A DNA stretch of 64,000 bases from Streptomyces kurssanovii (GTDB taxonomy: Bacteria; Actinomycetota; Actinomycetes; Streptomycetales; Streptomycetaceae), in the NCBI RefSeq assembly GCF_014649695.1, contig NZ_BMTN01000005.1, positions 186,001 to 250,000 of the forward strand, read 5' to 3'. The notes beneath the pieces were generated by a model. It made no database searches and had not been told where the DNA came from. It worked only from the letters and a program-made list of their open reading frames with translations. The first letter of the stretch is position 1. Every line of letters starts with the position of its first letter. This document shows positions 16,016-25,529 of this stretch, piece by piece. The position numbers and the translations under genes were made by a program.

Positions 16016-17524
16016 TCAGGCCGCTACGAGCGGCGCGCGCGGCGACGTACGTACGGGAGCGGCCAGCTCCGCGAGCGCGCGCTCCAGGCCGTGCAGATGC
16101 GCGAGTGCGCCTTCGGCCCCCAGGTGGTGCCCGGGCAGGGGAGCGACCGCCACGGCCGTCGGGGCGGCAGGCGGCGCCACCAGTGCGTGGACCGCCGCCT
16201 CCACGCGCCGGCAGGCCGCCGCGAGGCGGGCGTCGTGCGACGCCTTGGGGTCCGCCGCGACCGCTGCCAGCCCTCGCACCTCGCGGGCGCAGTCGTCGAG
16301 GAGCGCCAGCACCCGGCGGGCGCGCGCCTTGCGGGCGCGAAGCGGCGAAAGGGGATGCGTCAGCGGCGAGAGCGACAGCCGGACCCTGGCGAGCAGCCCT
16401 TCCAGCTCGGTGACGTGCGGGGCCGGGTCGGCGTCCACCGCCCCGGCCAGACGTGCGGCGGCCTCCGCGGTGCAGCGGTGCACACTGCGCACGGCCTGCT
16501 CGATCCAGGCGTGGGTGGTGGCGTGCGTGGTGACGGGAAGGACGAGCAGCACGGCGAGCATCGCGCCCGCCGCGCCCACGGCCGTCTCCGCGAGGCGGAG
16601 CAGCAGCAGGGCCGGCTCGAGGAAGCCGAGGAGCCCGTACAGGAGGCTGACCAGGACCGTCACGGCGAACATCATCCAGCTGTACGAGACAGCGGCGGTG
16701 TAGAAGATGCCGAAGACGCACGCCGCGGTGAGCACCGCCGTGGGAACGGTCGCCCCGTGCAGCGGGACGGCGACGAGAACACCGGCGCCGATCCCGAGGA
16801 ACGTACCGAGGACCCGGCGGAAGCCGCGGACCAGGGTCTCCCCGCGCGAGGAGGTGTTGACGAACACCCACCAGGAAGCGCCGACGGCCCAGTACCAGCG
16901 GTCGCCGGAGACGAGCTGGCCGACGACGAGCGCGAAGGCACCGCCCGCCACCGCCTGGACGGCCTGCCGTGTGGTGATCCGGGCAAGACCCGAGCCGCCG
17001 GGCAGCGCCGGGACGACCGGCGCCGGCAGCCGCCGTTCGTAGCACCAGAGCCCGAAGCGGACGGCCGAAGAGGCGAGCACGGCCAGGATCACGGCGGCGT
17101 ACACCTCGGGCAGCTGCCGGGGCGCGGTGTGCAGGAACTGGGCCACGAAGAACGTCATGAAGGCGAAGGTGCCGAGCGCGTGACCGCGCGGCCCCCACCG
17201 CCGGGCGTACACCCCGGCGCCGGCCACGGCGAGGAACGCCAGGTCGCGGGGCACGATGTGATCGTGCAGGCCGGCGGCGAGAGCCAGTACGGGAAGGCCG
17301 ACGGCGGGCAGCAGCGCGGTGGTGACGGCCTGGCCGCGGACCGTGCGGTCCGTGACGGTGAACAGGGCGAGGAGCGCGGAGAGCCCGCCGGTGACGACCG
17401 CGGGCAGAGCGAGACCGGCGAGAGCGCAGACCGCGACCGCCAGGCTGGTGCCGAGCACGGCCCGGACGGCGCCGCGCAGGCGCAGCCGTCCAGGATCCGC
17501 GGCGACGAACATCCTCTTCAGCAC
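16016..17524 (-). CDS. FUSC-family membrane protein
   Basis: 502 residues with two groups of about five hydrophobic helices (residues 22-145 and 185-320) followed by a soluble helical C-terminal part, the layout of FUSC/YccS-type proteins related to aromatic-acid exporters. The second group contains the conserved RWYWAVGASWWVFVNTSSRG and the following R-x3-TFLGIGAGVL. The predicted start GTG 17524 has AGGGG ten bases upstream; the next ATG, four codons in, is possible. The transported substrate is unknown. A 10-bp interrupted hairpin (17560-17583) lies in its 5' leader. Confidence 0.75.
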   Translation of the reverse strand: MLKRMFVAADPGRLRLRGAVRAVLGTSLAVAVCALAGLALPAVVTGGLSALLALFTVTDRTVRGQAVTTALLPAVGLPVLALAAGLHDHIVPRDLAFLAVAGAGVYARRWGPRGHALGTFAFMTFFVAQFLHTAPRQLPEVYAAVILAVLASSAVRFGLWCYERRLPAPVVPALPGGSGLARITTRQAVQAVAGGAFALVVGQLVSGDRWYWAVGASWWVFVNTSSRGETLVRGFRRVLGTFLGIGAGVLVAVPLHGATVPTAVLTAACVFGIFYTAAVSYSWMMFAVTVLVSLLYGLLGFLEPALLLLRLAETAVGAAGAMLAVLLVLPVTTHATTHAWIEQAVRSVHRCTAEAAARLAGAVDADPAPHVTELEGLLARVRLSLSPLTHPLSPLRARKARARRVLALLDDCAREVRGLAAVAADPKASHDARLAAACRRVEAAVHALVAPPAAPTAVAVAPLPGHHLGAEGALAHLHGLERALAELAAPVRTSPRAPLVAA

Positions 17525-17961
17525 TGCTTACCGTCCCCTTTTCGTTCGGGCATGAAAAAGGCGCCGCGGATTCCCGCAGCGCCATCGACACACCTATGAC
17601 ACCATCCTCCGGCCCGCTGGCTCAACCCGTCCCGATTCGACTGGACCATTGGCTCAATCGAGCGCGCCCCGTGGGTCGCCGGGCCGGCCATTGGCCCACA
17701 GTCACGGCCTCGGCCTATCGACGGGGCCGGGGGCGGGGTGCGCGCACCGTCCGTCCGCAACACTCGCGCGGCCCGCCCCTCCGCGAACCGGCCCCTCCGT
17801 GGCCCGCGCCCCGCCGCGGGCCCGCTCACCCACGGTGGGTCTGGTCTGCGCCGTCCATGGGTACCCGCCGACATCCGGACGGCGGCGGCGGCACGGGCCG
17901 AGGCGGCACCGGCAGAGGAGCGGTCGGCGTTCCGGGCGAGAGGCACAGGAGGTGCGGTCCC
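17525..17961. other. 437-bp divergent intergenic region with short palindromes
   Basis: No gene is recognisable. On the FUSC side GGCGCCGCGG (17560-17569) and CCGCAGCGCC (17574-17583) form a hairpin with one mismatch. Further right are GGCCA-T-TGGCC (17686-17696), a second CCATTGG at 17646-17652, and ACCCA-CGG-TGGGT (17828-17840). AGGAGGT (17947-17953) serves the hydrolase gene. These symmetric sites may be operators for either neighbour. Confidence 0.45.
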
Positions 17962-18624
17962 ATGGCAACGGCAACGGAGACGGTCGCCATCGACGCCGGT
18001 GACGTCACCCTGACGGGCGATCTGGTGCTGCCGGAGGCGGCTCCCGGCATCGTGTGCTTCGCCCACGGGAGCGGCAGCTCGCGTCACAGTCCGCGCAACC
18101 GGCAGGTGGCGGAGACGCTGCAGCGGGCCGGTCTCGGCACGCTGCTCATGGACCTTCTCAGTGAGGAGGAGGAACGCGTGGACCGGGTGACCGCCGAGCT
18201 GCGCTTCGACATCCCGCTGCTCGGCCGGCGGGTCACGGCGGCCGTCGACCGGCTCGCCGAACGGCCGGACACCGGGTCACTGCCGGTGGGTCTCTTCGGT
18301 GCGAGCACGGGCGCCGCCGCCGCACTCGTCGCGGCGGCGGCCAGAGCGGACCGGGTGAGTGCCGTGGTGTCCCGGGGCGGCCGTCCGGATCTGGCGGGCA
18401 CGGCGCTCGGCCGGGTGCGGGCTCCGGTGCTGCTGATCGTGGGCGGGGAGGACCGCGAGGTGCTCGAGCTGAACGAGCAGGCCGCCGAGCGGCTGACCGC
18501 CGAATACCGGGTCCATGTGATCCCCGGGGCGACCCATCTCTTCGAGGAAGCGGGGACGTTGGAGGCGGCGGCGGACGCCGCCCGGGACTGGTTCCTGCGT
18601 ATGGGCGGCGCCGGAGGGCGGTGA
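17962..18624 (+). CDS. Dienelactone hydrolase-like alpha/beta hydrolase
   Basis: 220 residues from ATG 17962, eight bases after AGGAGGT. The catalytic triad is visible: nucleophile Ser in GASTGAAAAL (near residue 113), Asp in VGGEDREV and His in PGATHLFEEAGT. FAHGSGSSRHSPRNR near residue 35 is the oxyanion loop typical of small phosphoribosyltransferase-fused or stand-alone DLH proteins in actinomycetes. It is cytoplasmic. The substrate is not evident. The next gene follows after 65 bp and may be co-transcribed. Confidence 0.82.
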   Translation: MATATETVAIDAGDVTLTGDLVLPEAAPGIVCFAHGSGSSRHSPRNRQVAETLQRAGLGTLLMDLLSEEEERVDRVTAELRFDIPLLGRRVTAAVDRLAERPDTGSLPVGLFGASTGAAAALVAAAARADRVSAVVSRGGRPDLAGTALGRVRAPVLLIVGGEDREVLELNEQAAERLTAEYRVHVIPGATHLFEEAGTLEAAADAARDWFLRMGGAGGR

Positions 18625-18689
18625 GCCGGGCGCGTCCACCGGGATACTGGTCGTGCTCGATCGACTCGCTGACCACGAGAGGCATACGC

Positions 18690-20114
18690 ATGGTGGACGA
18701 CGCGCAGGGGAACGGCAGTTGGGGGCGGCCGGGAGCGGACGGGCGGCACGCTGTCGTCGTCGGCGGGAGCCTCGCCGGGCTGCTGGCCGCGCACGTGCTC
18801 GCGGATCACGCCGACACGGTGACGCTCGTCGAGCGGGACCGCTTGCCCGAGGACGCCGCACCGCGCCCCGGTGTTCCGCAGGGGCGGCACCCCCATGTGC
18901 TCCTGGAGGGCGGTCAGCTCGCACTGGAGGACCTGCTGCCGGGTTTCATGGCCGAGTTGAGGGCGTCGGGTGCGCCGCGGATCGGTATGCCGTCGGACAT
19001 GGTCCAGTGGCAGGGCGGCCGTTGGTTCAGCCGTACGGAGGCCACGACGCACCTCTACACCGGCTCACGCGGCCAGGTGGAGCATCTGGTGCGCGGTCGT
19101 GTCCTGGCCCGGCCCGCGATCAGGGTCCTCGCCTCGACCGAAGCGGTCGGTCTGCTCGGCGACGCCACGCGCGTACGGGGCGTCCTGGTGCGCGAGCGCG
19201 GCGCGGGGCCCGGACAGGAGCCGCGGCCGCTCGAGGCGCACCTGGTGGTGGACGCGTCGGGACGGGCGTCGCGCGCGCCCCGGTGGCTGTCGGCGATCGG
19301 GGCGGATCCGGCGCAGGAGGAGACCATCGACACGGGCCTCGCCTACGCCTCCCGCGTCTATCACAACAGGAGCGACAATCTCGGCTCCCGGTCGCTCGGT
19401 TACTACGTCCTCCCCGGTCCGGCGCAGGTGCACGGGGGCGGGGTGCTGCCGCTGGAGGACGGCCGCTATCTGGTGACCCTCTCGGGACTGCGGGGTGACG
19501 AACCCCCCACGGACGAGGAGGGGTTCACCGCGTACGCGGCCCGCCTCCCGCATCCCTTCATCCACGACTGGCTGCGCGAGGCGGAGCCCGAGGCGCCGGC
19601 GTTCGGCTTCCGCGGCACGTCGAACCTGCGCCGCCGCTACGACCGGCCGGGCCGCCGCCCGGCCGGTTTCCTCGCCACAGGTGACGCGCTGTGCACGTTC
19701 AACCCCATCTACGGGCAGGGCATGGCGGTGGCCGCGATGAGCGCGGTGGCGCTGCGGGACGCGATGGCCGACCCCCGCCGTACGCCCACGACGCGCCGGG
19801 TCCAGCGTGCGCTGCTGGAGGCGTCACGGCAGGCGTGGGACATCTCTGCGGGGGCGGACAAGAAGATGCCGGGGGCGGTGGGCAGCGCCGTCACCGCCAG
19901 GCCGGCCGACCGGGCGGCCGGCTGGTACCTGTCCCGCGTCCAGCACCGCTACCCGGGGGACCCGGTCGTCGGACAGGCGTTCCGCTCCGTGCTGACGCTG
20001 ACCACTCCGCTCAGCGCCCTGTTCGCGCCGAAGGTGCTCCGGGCGGTGCTCCTCGGCCCACCGCCCCGGACACCCGCAGAGCCCCCGATGACACGGGAGG
20101 CCGCGCTGCGCTGA
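18690..20114 (+). CDS. FAD-dependent monooxygenase/halogenase-like oxidoreductase
   Basis: 474 residues from ATG 18690 (GAGAGG upstream). It has the N-terminal dinucleotide fold AVVVGGSLAGLLAAHVL followed by VERDRLP, the internal DASGRASRAPRWL, and the GDALCTFNPIYGQGMAVAAMSA block that binds FAD phosphate and contacts substrate in class A flavoprotein monooxygenases. The PRPGVPQGRHPHVLLEGG segment is shared with a Streptomyces subgroup often called NAD(P)/FAD-dependent oxidoreductase. It lacks the WxWxIP halogenase motif, so it is not a flavin halogenase. The substrate is unknown and no biosynthetic cluster surrounds it. Confidence 0.78.
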   Translation: MVDDAQGNGSWGRPGADGRHAVVVGGSLAGLLAAHVLADHADTVTLVERDRLPEDAAPRPGVPQGRHPHVLLEGGQLALEDLLPGFMAELRASGAPRIGMPSDMVQWQGGRWFSRTEATTHLYTGSRGQVEHLVRGRVLARPAIRVLASTEAVGLLGDATRVRGVLVRERGAGPGQEPRPLEAHLVVDASGRASRAPRWLSAIGADPAQEETIDTGLAYASRVYHNRSDNLGSRSLGYYVLPGPAQVHGGGVLPLEDGRYLVTLSGLRGDEPPTDEEGFTAYAARLPHPFIHDWLREAEPEAPAFGFRGTSNLRRRYDRPGRRPAGFLATGDALCTFNPIYGQGMAVAAMSAVALRDAMADPRRTPTTRRVQRALLEASRQAWDISAGADKKMPGAVGSAVTARPADRAAGWYLSRVQHRYPGDPVVGQAFRSVLTLTTPLSALFAPKVLRAVLLGPPPRTPAEPPMTREAALR

Positions 20115-20263
20115 GCGTGACGCGCCGCCGACGCCCGGAAAGCACATCAAGTGCTAGAAAAGAGACACGGCCGGGCCGACCGCTCGGCCCGGAGTGCGGT
20201 ACGTGGCCTCTCGCCGGTGCGTCAGCCCCGGCGTCGGCGCCCATCTCCGGGAAGTGGAGCGCT

Positions 20264-22984
20264 ATGAACGGGCACAGGCCCGACACATCGAGGCGCCCGC
20301 TGTGGGGACCGCGGGAGTCCCTGCTGGGCGCGCGCAGCGTCGCCGGGCAGGTACTCCTCCTGCAGATCGCGGTCGCTGTTCTGCTGATCATCGCCGCGGT
20401 GGCCACGCTGGTGCTCCAGACGCGGAACAACAGCGAGCAGGCCGCGGAGAACCGCTCACTGGCGGCGGCCGCGGCCTTCGCCCGCGCTCCCGGCATGGCG
20501 GCCGCACTCAGGTCACCGGACCCCACTGCCGCGCTCCAACCGCTCGTCTACAGTGCGAGCCAGGAGGCGGGCGTCGACTTCATCACCGTGATGTCGAAGA
20601 ACGGGACCCGGTACGCGGACACCGACCCCCGCCTGGTCGGCGCGCGGAACATGGGCGTCGAGCGGGCCGCCGCCGGCGAGTCCTTCACCGAGATCTATGA
20701 AGGCGCTCCCAGCGACGCGGCGCGGGCGGTCGTCCCCGTCGTCGACACACAGGGCAACGTCATCGGCCTGATCGGGGCGGGCGTCCAGATCGAGACCGTG
20801 GGCAACGCGGTGGACCGGCAACTCCCGATGCTCCTGTTCTCCGCCGCCGGGGCGCTGGCGCTGGCCACGGGCAGCGCTCTCCTGGTGAGCCGCCGGCTGC
20901 GCCGTCAGACGCACGGCATCGGTCCCGCCGAGATGACCCGGATGTACGAGCACCACGACGCGGTCCTGCACGCGGTGCGCGAAGGCGTCCTGATCGTCCG
21001 GGGCGACGGGCGGCTGATGCTGGCCAACGACGAGGCGCGCAGGCTCCTCGGACTGGCGCCTGACGCGGACGGCCGCCTCGTCACCGGACTGGGTCTCGAC
21101 ACCGGCATCGCCGCTCTGCTGGCCTCCGACCGCACGGTGACCGACGAGGTGCACCCGGCCGGGGACCGGCTGCTCGCGGTGAGCACCCGCCCCACGGCTC
21201 CCTACGGTGGGCACTCCGGCAAGGTGGCGACCCTGCGGGACACCACGGAACTGCGGGCCCTGTCCGGCACGGTCGAGACCGCCCGGCAGCGCCTGAAGAT
21301 CCTCTACGACGCCGGCGGCCGGATCGGCACCACGCTGGACGTGGTGCGGACCGCGGAGGAGCTGTCCCGGGTGGCGGTCCCGCGGTTCGCCGACTTCGTC
21401 ACGGTCGAGCTGCTGAACCCGGTGCTGCACGGTGACGAGCCGTCGGGCGCTCCCACGGAGATGCGCCGCGCCGCGCTGACCGGCATCCGCGCGGACCACC
21501 CGTTCCAGCCGGTGGGTGACGTGATCCGCTTCCTTTCCCCGGCCACGCCGATGGCCGCGGCCCTGTCGGGCGGGCACGCGGTGCTCGAGCCCGATCTGAC
21601 CGTCGCGGACGGCTGGCGCGCCCAGGACCCGGAAGGAGCGGACAACGCGCTCGCGTACGGCGTCCACTCGCTGATCAGCGCTCCCCTTCAGGCCCGTGGC
21701 GTGGTGCTGGGCATGGTCAACTTCTGGCGTTCGGAGCGCGCGGAGCGCTTCGGCGAGGAGGACCTGTCCTTCGCCGAGGAACTGGCGACGCGGGCCGCCG
21801 TCGCCATCGACAACGCGCGCCGCTTCACGCGCGAGCACACGATGGCCGAGACCCTCCAGCGCAGTCTGCTGCCCCATGGCCTCCCCGGTCAGTCCGCCGT
21901 CGACATCGCCTACCGGTATCTGCCGGCGCAGGCCAGGGTCGGCGGCGACTGGTTCGACGTCATCCCGCTGCCGGGGGCGCGGGTCGCCCTCGTCGTCGGG
22001 GACGTGGTGGGCCACGGACTGCACGCCGCCGCGACGATGGGCCGGCTGCGCACCGCGGTCCACAACTTCTCCACCCTGGATCTGCCGCCGGACGAACTCC
22101 TCGCGCGTCTCGACGAATTGGTCGGCCGTATCGACCAGGACGAGCCGGGCGGGGGCACCGAGGGGATCACCGGCGCCACCTGCCTCTACGCCATCTACGA
22201 TCCGGTCTCCGGTCTGTGCACGCTGGCGACGGCCGGGCATCTGCCCCCGGCGCTCGTGCGTCCGGACGGCAGCGTGGAGTTCGTGCCGCTGCCCGTGTCC
22301 CCGCCGCTGGGCCTGGGCGGCATGCCGTTCGAGTCCGCGGAGGTGCGGCTGCCCGAGGGGAGCCGTCTCGTCCTGTACACAGACGGCCTCGTGGAGCATC
22401 GCCACCGCGATCTGGACGCCGGCTTCCAGGCGCTGAGCACGGTGCTGGCGGGCGGCGGCGAGCAGACCCCGGAGGAGACCTGCGAAGCCGTGTTCGACGC
22501 CATGGTGCCGGCGACCCGGCGGGACGACATCGCCCTGCTGGTGGCCCGCACCCGGCTGATCGACCGGAGCCGGATCGCCACCTGGGACGTCCCGCGCGAC
22601 CCCGCGGCGGTGGCGCCCGTACGCAGCGCGTGCAGCCGGAAGCTGGACGAGTGGGGGCTCGAGGAGGCCGGATTCACCACCGAGCTGGTCCTCAGTGAAC
22701 TGATCACCAACGCCATCCGGTACGGGAGCGAGCCGATCCGCGTGCGGCTGCTCTACGAGCGGACCCTGATCTGCGAGGTGTCCGACGGCAGCAGCACCTC
22801 TCCGCACCTGAAGCGGGCGGCCACCACCGACGAGGGCGGCCGCGGCCTGTTCCTGGTGGCACAGCTGTCCGCGCGGTGGGGAACGAGGTACACGGCGACC
22901 GGGAAGGTGATCTGGACGGAACAGCCCCTGACCGACGGGCAGGTGCCGCCCGCCGGCATGCTGCTGGACGACTTCGAGTGGTGA
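20264..22984 (+). CDS. Membrane sensor with PAS, GAF, SpoIIE phosphatase and HATPase domains
   Basis: 906 residues from ATG 20264 (GTGGAG upstream). Domains in order: transmembrane helix near 27-50, an extracellular CitA/DcuS-like sensor (about 50-180), second helix near 185-205, PAS (230-320), GAF (340-490), PP2C/SpoIIE phosphatase (500-710) with VGGDWFDV, VVGDVVGHG, LYTDGLVEH and RRDDIALLV metal-binding blocks, and an RsbW-like kinase fold at the C-terminus with N box ELVLSELITNAI and G box DEGGRGLFLV. Such proteins act on anti-sigma-factor antagonists in partner-switching. No antagonist gene is adjacent. Confidence 0.88.
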   Translation: MNGHRPDTSRRPLWGPRESLLGARSVAGQVLLLQIAVAVLLIIAAVATLVLQTRNNSEQAAENRSLAAAAAFARAPGMAAALRSPDPTAALQPLVYSASQEAGVDFITVMSKNGTRYADTDPRLVGARNMGVERAAAGESFTEIYEGAPSDAARAVVPVVDTQGNVIGLIGAGVQIETVGNAVDRQLPMLLFSAAGALALATGSALLVSRRLRRQTHGIGPAEMTRMYEHHDAVLHAVREGVLIVRGDGRLMLANDEARRLLGLAPDADGRLVTGLGLDTGIAALLASDRTVTDEVHPAGDRLLAVSTRPTAPYGGHSGKVATLRDTTELRALSGTVETARQRLKILYDAGGRIGTTLDVVRTAEELSRVAVPRFADFVTVELLNPVLHGDEPSGAPTEMRRAALTGIRADHPFQPVGDVIRFLSPATPMAAALSGGHAVLEPDLTVADGWRAQDPEGADNALAYGVHSLISAPLQARGVVLGMVNFWRSERAERFGEEDLSFAEELATRAAVAIDNARRFTREHTMAETLQRSLLPHGLPGQSAVDIAYRYLPAQARVGGDWFDVIPLPGARVALVVGDVVGHGLHAAATMGRLRTAVHNFSTLDLPPDELLARLDELVGRIDQDEPGGGTEGITGATCLYAIYDPVSGLCTLATAGHLPPALVRPDGSVEFVPLPVSPPLGLGGMPFESAEVRLPEGSRLVLYTDGLVEHRHRDLDAGFQALSTVLAGGGEQTPEETCEAVFDAMVPATRRDDIALLVARTRLIDRSRIATWDVPRDPAAVAPVRSACSRKLDEWGLEEAGFTTELVLSELITNAIRYGSEPIRVRLLYERTLICEVSDGSSTSPHLKRAATTDEGGRGLFLVAQLSARWGTRYTATGKVIWTEQPLTDGQVPPAGMLLDDFEW

Positions 22985-23077
22985 CGCCGGGCGCACCGGC
23001 CGGGCCCCGGCCCGTTCCACTGGGCCATTGGTACGGTGGAAGTCCGGAGAACGCGCCGCGAAAGGGCCCGACGGACC

Positions 23078-23560
23078 ATGGCGGTGGACGAACTCGACAC
23101 CCGCATCCTGCGTCTGCTGATCGAGCAGCCGCGCACCAGCGTGCGTGAGTACGCCCGCATCCTCGGCATCGCCCGCGGCACGCTGCAGGCCAGGATCGAC
23201 CGCCTCGAGCGCGACGGCGTGATCACCGGGACGGGCCCTCACCTCTCCCCCGGCGCGCTGGGCCATCCGGTGCTGGCCTTCGTGCACATCGAGGTCACTC
23301 AGGGACATCTGGACGAGGTGGGCGATGCTCTGGCGGCCGTGCCGGAGATCATCGAGGCGTTCTCGATCACCGGCGGCGGCGACCTGCTGACCCGGGTCGC
23401 CGCACGGGACAACGGGCATCTCGAGGACGTCATCCAGCGGCTGATCAATCTGCCCGGCGTGGTGCGGACCCGCACCGAGATGGCCCTGCGCGAGCGGGTG
23501 CCCTACCGGCTGCTGCCGCTGGTCGAGGCCGTCGGCCGGTCGGCCGGTGCGCCGCGCTGA
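23078..23560 (+). CDS. Lrp/AsnC-family regulator
   Basis: 160 residues with an N-terminal helix-turn-helix (ELDTRILRLLIEQPRTSVRE, then ARILGIARGTLQARIDRL) and a C-terminal RAM ligand-binding domain ending in VVRTRTEMALRERVPYR. The family forms octamers that respond to amino acids. ATG 23078 fits the family N-terminus; the ribosome binding site AAAGGG is modest. A CCATTGG element at 23025-23031 upstream also occurs twice before the DLH-type gene. It nearly abuts the HAD gene (25 bp), so they may be co-transcribed. Confidence 0.85.
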   Translation: MAVDELDTRILRLLIEQPRTSVREYARILGIARGTLQARIDRLERDGVITGTGPHLSPGALGHPVLAFVHIEVTQGHLDEVGDALAAVPEIIEAFSITGGGDLLTRVAARDNGHLEDVIQRLINLPGVVRTRTEMALRERVPYRLLPLVEAVGRSAGAPR

Positions 23561-23585
23561 ACCGGTGCTTGGCATGCTGGACGGC

Positions 23586-24272
23586 ATGAGCACTGCGCGT
23601 ACCCCTTCGGTCATCTTCGATCTCGACGGCACACTCGTGGACAGCGAGCCGAACTATTTCGAAGCGGGACGCCGGGTCCTCGCGGCGCACGGAGTGCTCG
23701 ATTTCGACTGGGAGCAGCACAAGCGGTTCATCGGCATCGGCACGCGCGAGACGCTGGAGATCCTGCGCGCCCGGTACGCCCTCGACGCGCCGCTCGACGA
23801 ACTGCTCGCCGCGAAGAACCGCGCCTACCTGGAGCTGGCGAGCGCCTCGACGGACGTCTTTCCGCAGATGCGCGTGTTCGTGGAGCGCCTGTCGGCCCGG
23901 GGCGTGCCGATGGCGGTGGCCTCCGGGTCGTCACGGGCCGCCATCGAGGCCGTGCTCGCCGGCACCGGTCTCGCCGCGCACATCGCCGTGACCGTCTCCG
24001 CGGAGGAGGTCGGCCGCGGCAAGCCGGAGCCCGACGTCTTCCTGGAAGCGGCCCGGCGCCTGGCCGCGGCGCCGGGCGACTGCGTGGTCGTGGAGGACGC
24101 GCCGCCGGGGGCGGCGGCCGCCCGCGCGGCGGGTATGCGGTGCATCGCCGTGCCGTACGTCGAGGACACGGCCGAGGACACCGCGTTCCTCGCGGCGGAC
24201 CTGCTGTTCAAGGGCGGTCAGCGGGAGTTCACGGCGGAGGCCGCGTACGGGTGGGTCATGGGCGGGGCGTGA
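23586..24272 (+). CDS. HAD-IA phosphatase (beta-phosphoglucomutase-like)
   Basis: 228 residues. Motif I FDLDGTLVDSEP (Asp nucleophile near residue 11), motif II VASGSSRAAIE, motif III GKPEPDVFLEAA and motif IV VVVEDAPPGAAAARAAGM are complete, with the helical C1 cap between motifs I and II. Relatives include phosphoglycolate phosphatases, beta-phosphoglucomutases and 2-deoxyglucose-6-phosphate phosphatases; sequence alone does not decide. It is followed at once by a hairpin separating it from the convergent PucR gene. Confidence 0.85.
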   Translation: MSTARTPSVIFDLDGTLVDSEPNYFEAGRRVLAAHGVLDFDWEQHKRFIGIGTRETLEILRARYALDAPLDELLAAKNRAYLELASASTDVFPQMRVFVERLSARGVPMAVASGSSRAAIEAVLAGTGLAAHIAVTVSAEEVGRGKPEPDVFLEAARRLAAAPGDCVVVEDAPPGAAAARAAGMRCIAVPYVEDTAEDTAFLAADLLFKGGQREFTAEAAYGWVMGGA

Positions 24273-24297
24273 CGCGCGTACACGTCGATCACGCGCG
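24273..24297. terminator. Hairpin between convergent HAD and PucR genes
   Basis: CGCGCGT (24273-24279) and ACGCGCG (24291-24297) form a perfect 7-bp stem with an 11-base loop, beginning at the base after the HAD stop codon. Confidence 0.5.
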
Positions 24298-24320
24298 AGG
24301 CGTGAGGGCCGGGCTCACGC

Positions 24321-25529
24321 TCAGACGCCGCCCTCCCCCAGTTGCCCGCGCAGCCGCTGGGCGCGCAGTACGAGGAGCATCTCGAAGCGACGGTCGGGGT
24401 CGTCGATCACGTCGCCCCACAGTTCGCGGATCTGCCGCAGCCGGTAGCGGGCCGTCTGGGGGTGGATGCCGAGGCGGTACGCCACCTCTGGTGCTCCGCC
24501 CGCGGTCTCCATCCAGGCGAGCAGGGTCTCCGCCAGGCGGCGGGCCTGGGTGGGGGCCGCGTCGCGCAGGGGCGCGAGGCAGCGGCGGGCCGCCGCGTCG
24601 ATCAGTTCCCCCGAGGGCAGTAACACCAGCTCCTCCGTGCGCTCCGTGCAGTGCAGCACCTCGCCGTCCGGCAGCAGCCCGCTCTTGATGAGACGGACCG
24701 CCGTCTCCGCCCAGCGCAGCGACCTGGCGGCCGCCGAGAGCGGCACCGGCGGGCCGATCGCGCCCGACCATCCGGCCGTTGCGCGGCGCAGGGTCTCGGA
24801 GCGCCCGGCGGTGGACGGTTCCGGCACGACGATGCGCGGCTGTTCGCTCTCCATGTCGAGCAGGATCCCCTGTTCGACGGCTGGTGCCACGGCTTCCCTG
24901 GCGGGGCGGACCAGGACGCCGACGGCGACGGTGGCGGGCAGTTCCCAGCTGATGCGGGCCGCCCGTTCGGCGAGTGTCCCGGCCGCGTCGCCGCGGTGTT
25001 CGACGAGCAGCAGGTCGATCAACTGGCGTTGCAGGCGCAGCCGTTCGCCCGCTCGGCGGGCCGCGGCCTCGGCGTAGCCGCGTACCGACTGTTCCACGAG
25101 GCCGTCCAGGTACTCGAAGCCGGATTCGGCGAGTTCGTACATGGCGGGCGCGGCGATGTCGACCTGCTGCCCGATCTCGGCGAACCGCCGCCAGGCCAGT
25201 CTGACGCCGAGCCGGTAGGTGGCCTGGAGGAAGTCGAGGCTGCGGCCACCGCGGCCTTCTCCGCGGCCGAGCTCCTGGAAGACGTCCGGCGGTACGCGGG
25301 GGCACCCTCTGCCGGACGCCAGGTTGTGTACGAAGCCTTCGATGGCGCGGTGGATGCCGACGAGCGCCATCGGCTCACCGGACTCGTCCTCCACGAGCTT
25401 CAGCTGGGGGTACTCACGCCGTATCTCGTCGAGGATCTCCTGGGCGAGCTCCTGTGCCCCGGCCAGGGCGATGGCGGCGAAACGGTCGAGCTGCGCCTTG
25501 GGCACCTCGCTCCACGCGGGACGGGTCAT
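24321..25529 (-). CDS. PucR/CdaR-family transcriptional regulator
   Basis: 402 residues. The C-terminal helix-turn-helix of the PucR type reads EVAYRLGIHPQTARYRLRQI followed by RELWGDVIDDP, the usual ending. The N-terminal part is the RsbT co-antagonist-like helical domain common in streptomycete members, the middle a degenerate GGDEF-like region. These proteins respond to metabolites such as purines, sugar acids or amino acids. The ATG overlaps the stop of the 50-residue gene upstream (ATGA), so the two are translationally coupled. Confidence 0.83.
   Translation of the reverse strand: MTRPAWSEVPKAQLDRFAAIALAGAQELAQEILDEIRREYPQLKLVEDESGEPMALVGIHRAIEGFVHNLASGRGCPRVPPDVFQELGRGEGRGGRSLDFLQATYRLGVRLAWRRFAEIGQQVDIAAPAMYELAESGFEYLDGLVEQSVRGYAEAAARRAGERLRLQRQLIDLLLVEHRGDAAGTLAERAARISWELPATVAVGVLVRPAREAVAPAVEQGILLDMESEQPRIVVPEPSTAGRSETLRRATAGWSGAIGPPVPLSAAARSLRWAETAVRLIKSGLLPDGEVLHCTERTEELVLLPSGELIDAAARRCLAPLRDAAPTQARRLAETLLAWMETAGGAPEVAYRLGIHPQTARYRLRQIRELWGDVIDDPDRRFEMLLVLRAQRLRGQLGEGGV

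Noticed and set aside
15729-17591. 620-codon minus-strand frame across lactonase and FUSC genes
   Set aside because: Different frame from both real genes, Arg-rich, no family match.
18690-20114. Flavin-dependent halogenase
   Set aside because: The WxWxIP motif of halogenases is absent; only general FAD monooxygenase motifs are present.
20513-23632. 1039-codon minus-strand frame opposite the sensor phosphatase
   Set aside because: G+C-rich antisense shadow; the plus strand encodes complete PAS, GAF, PP2C and HATPase motifs, the minus strand none.
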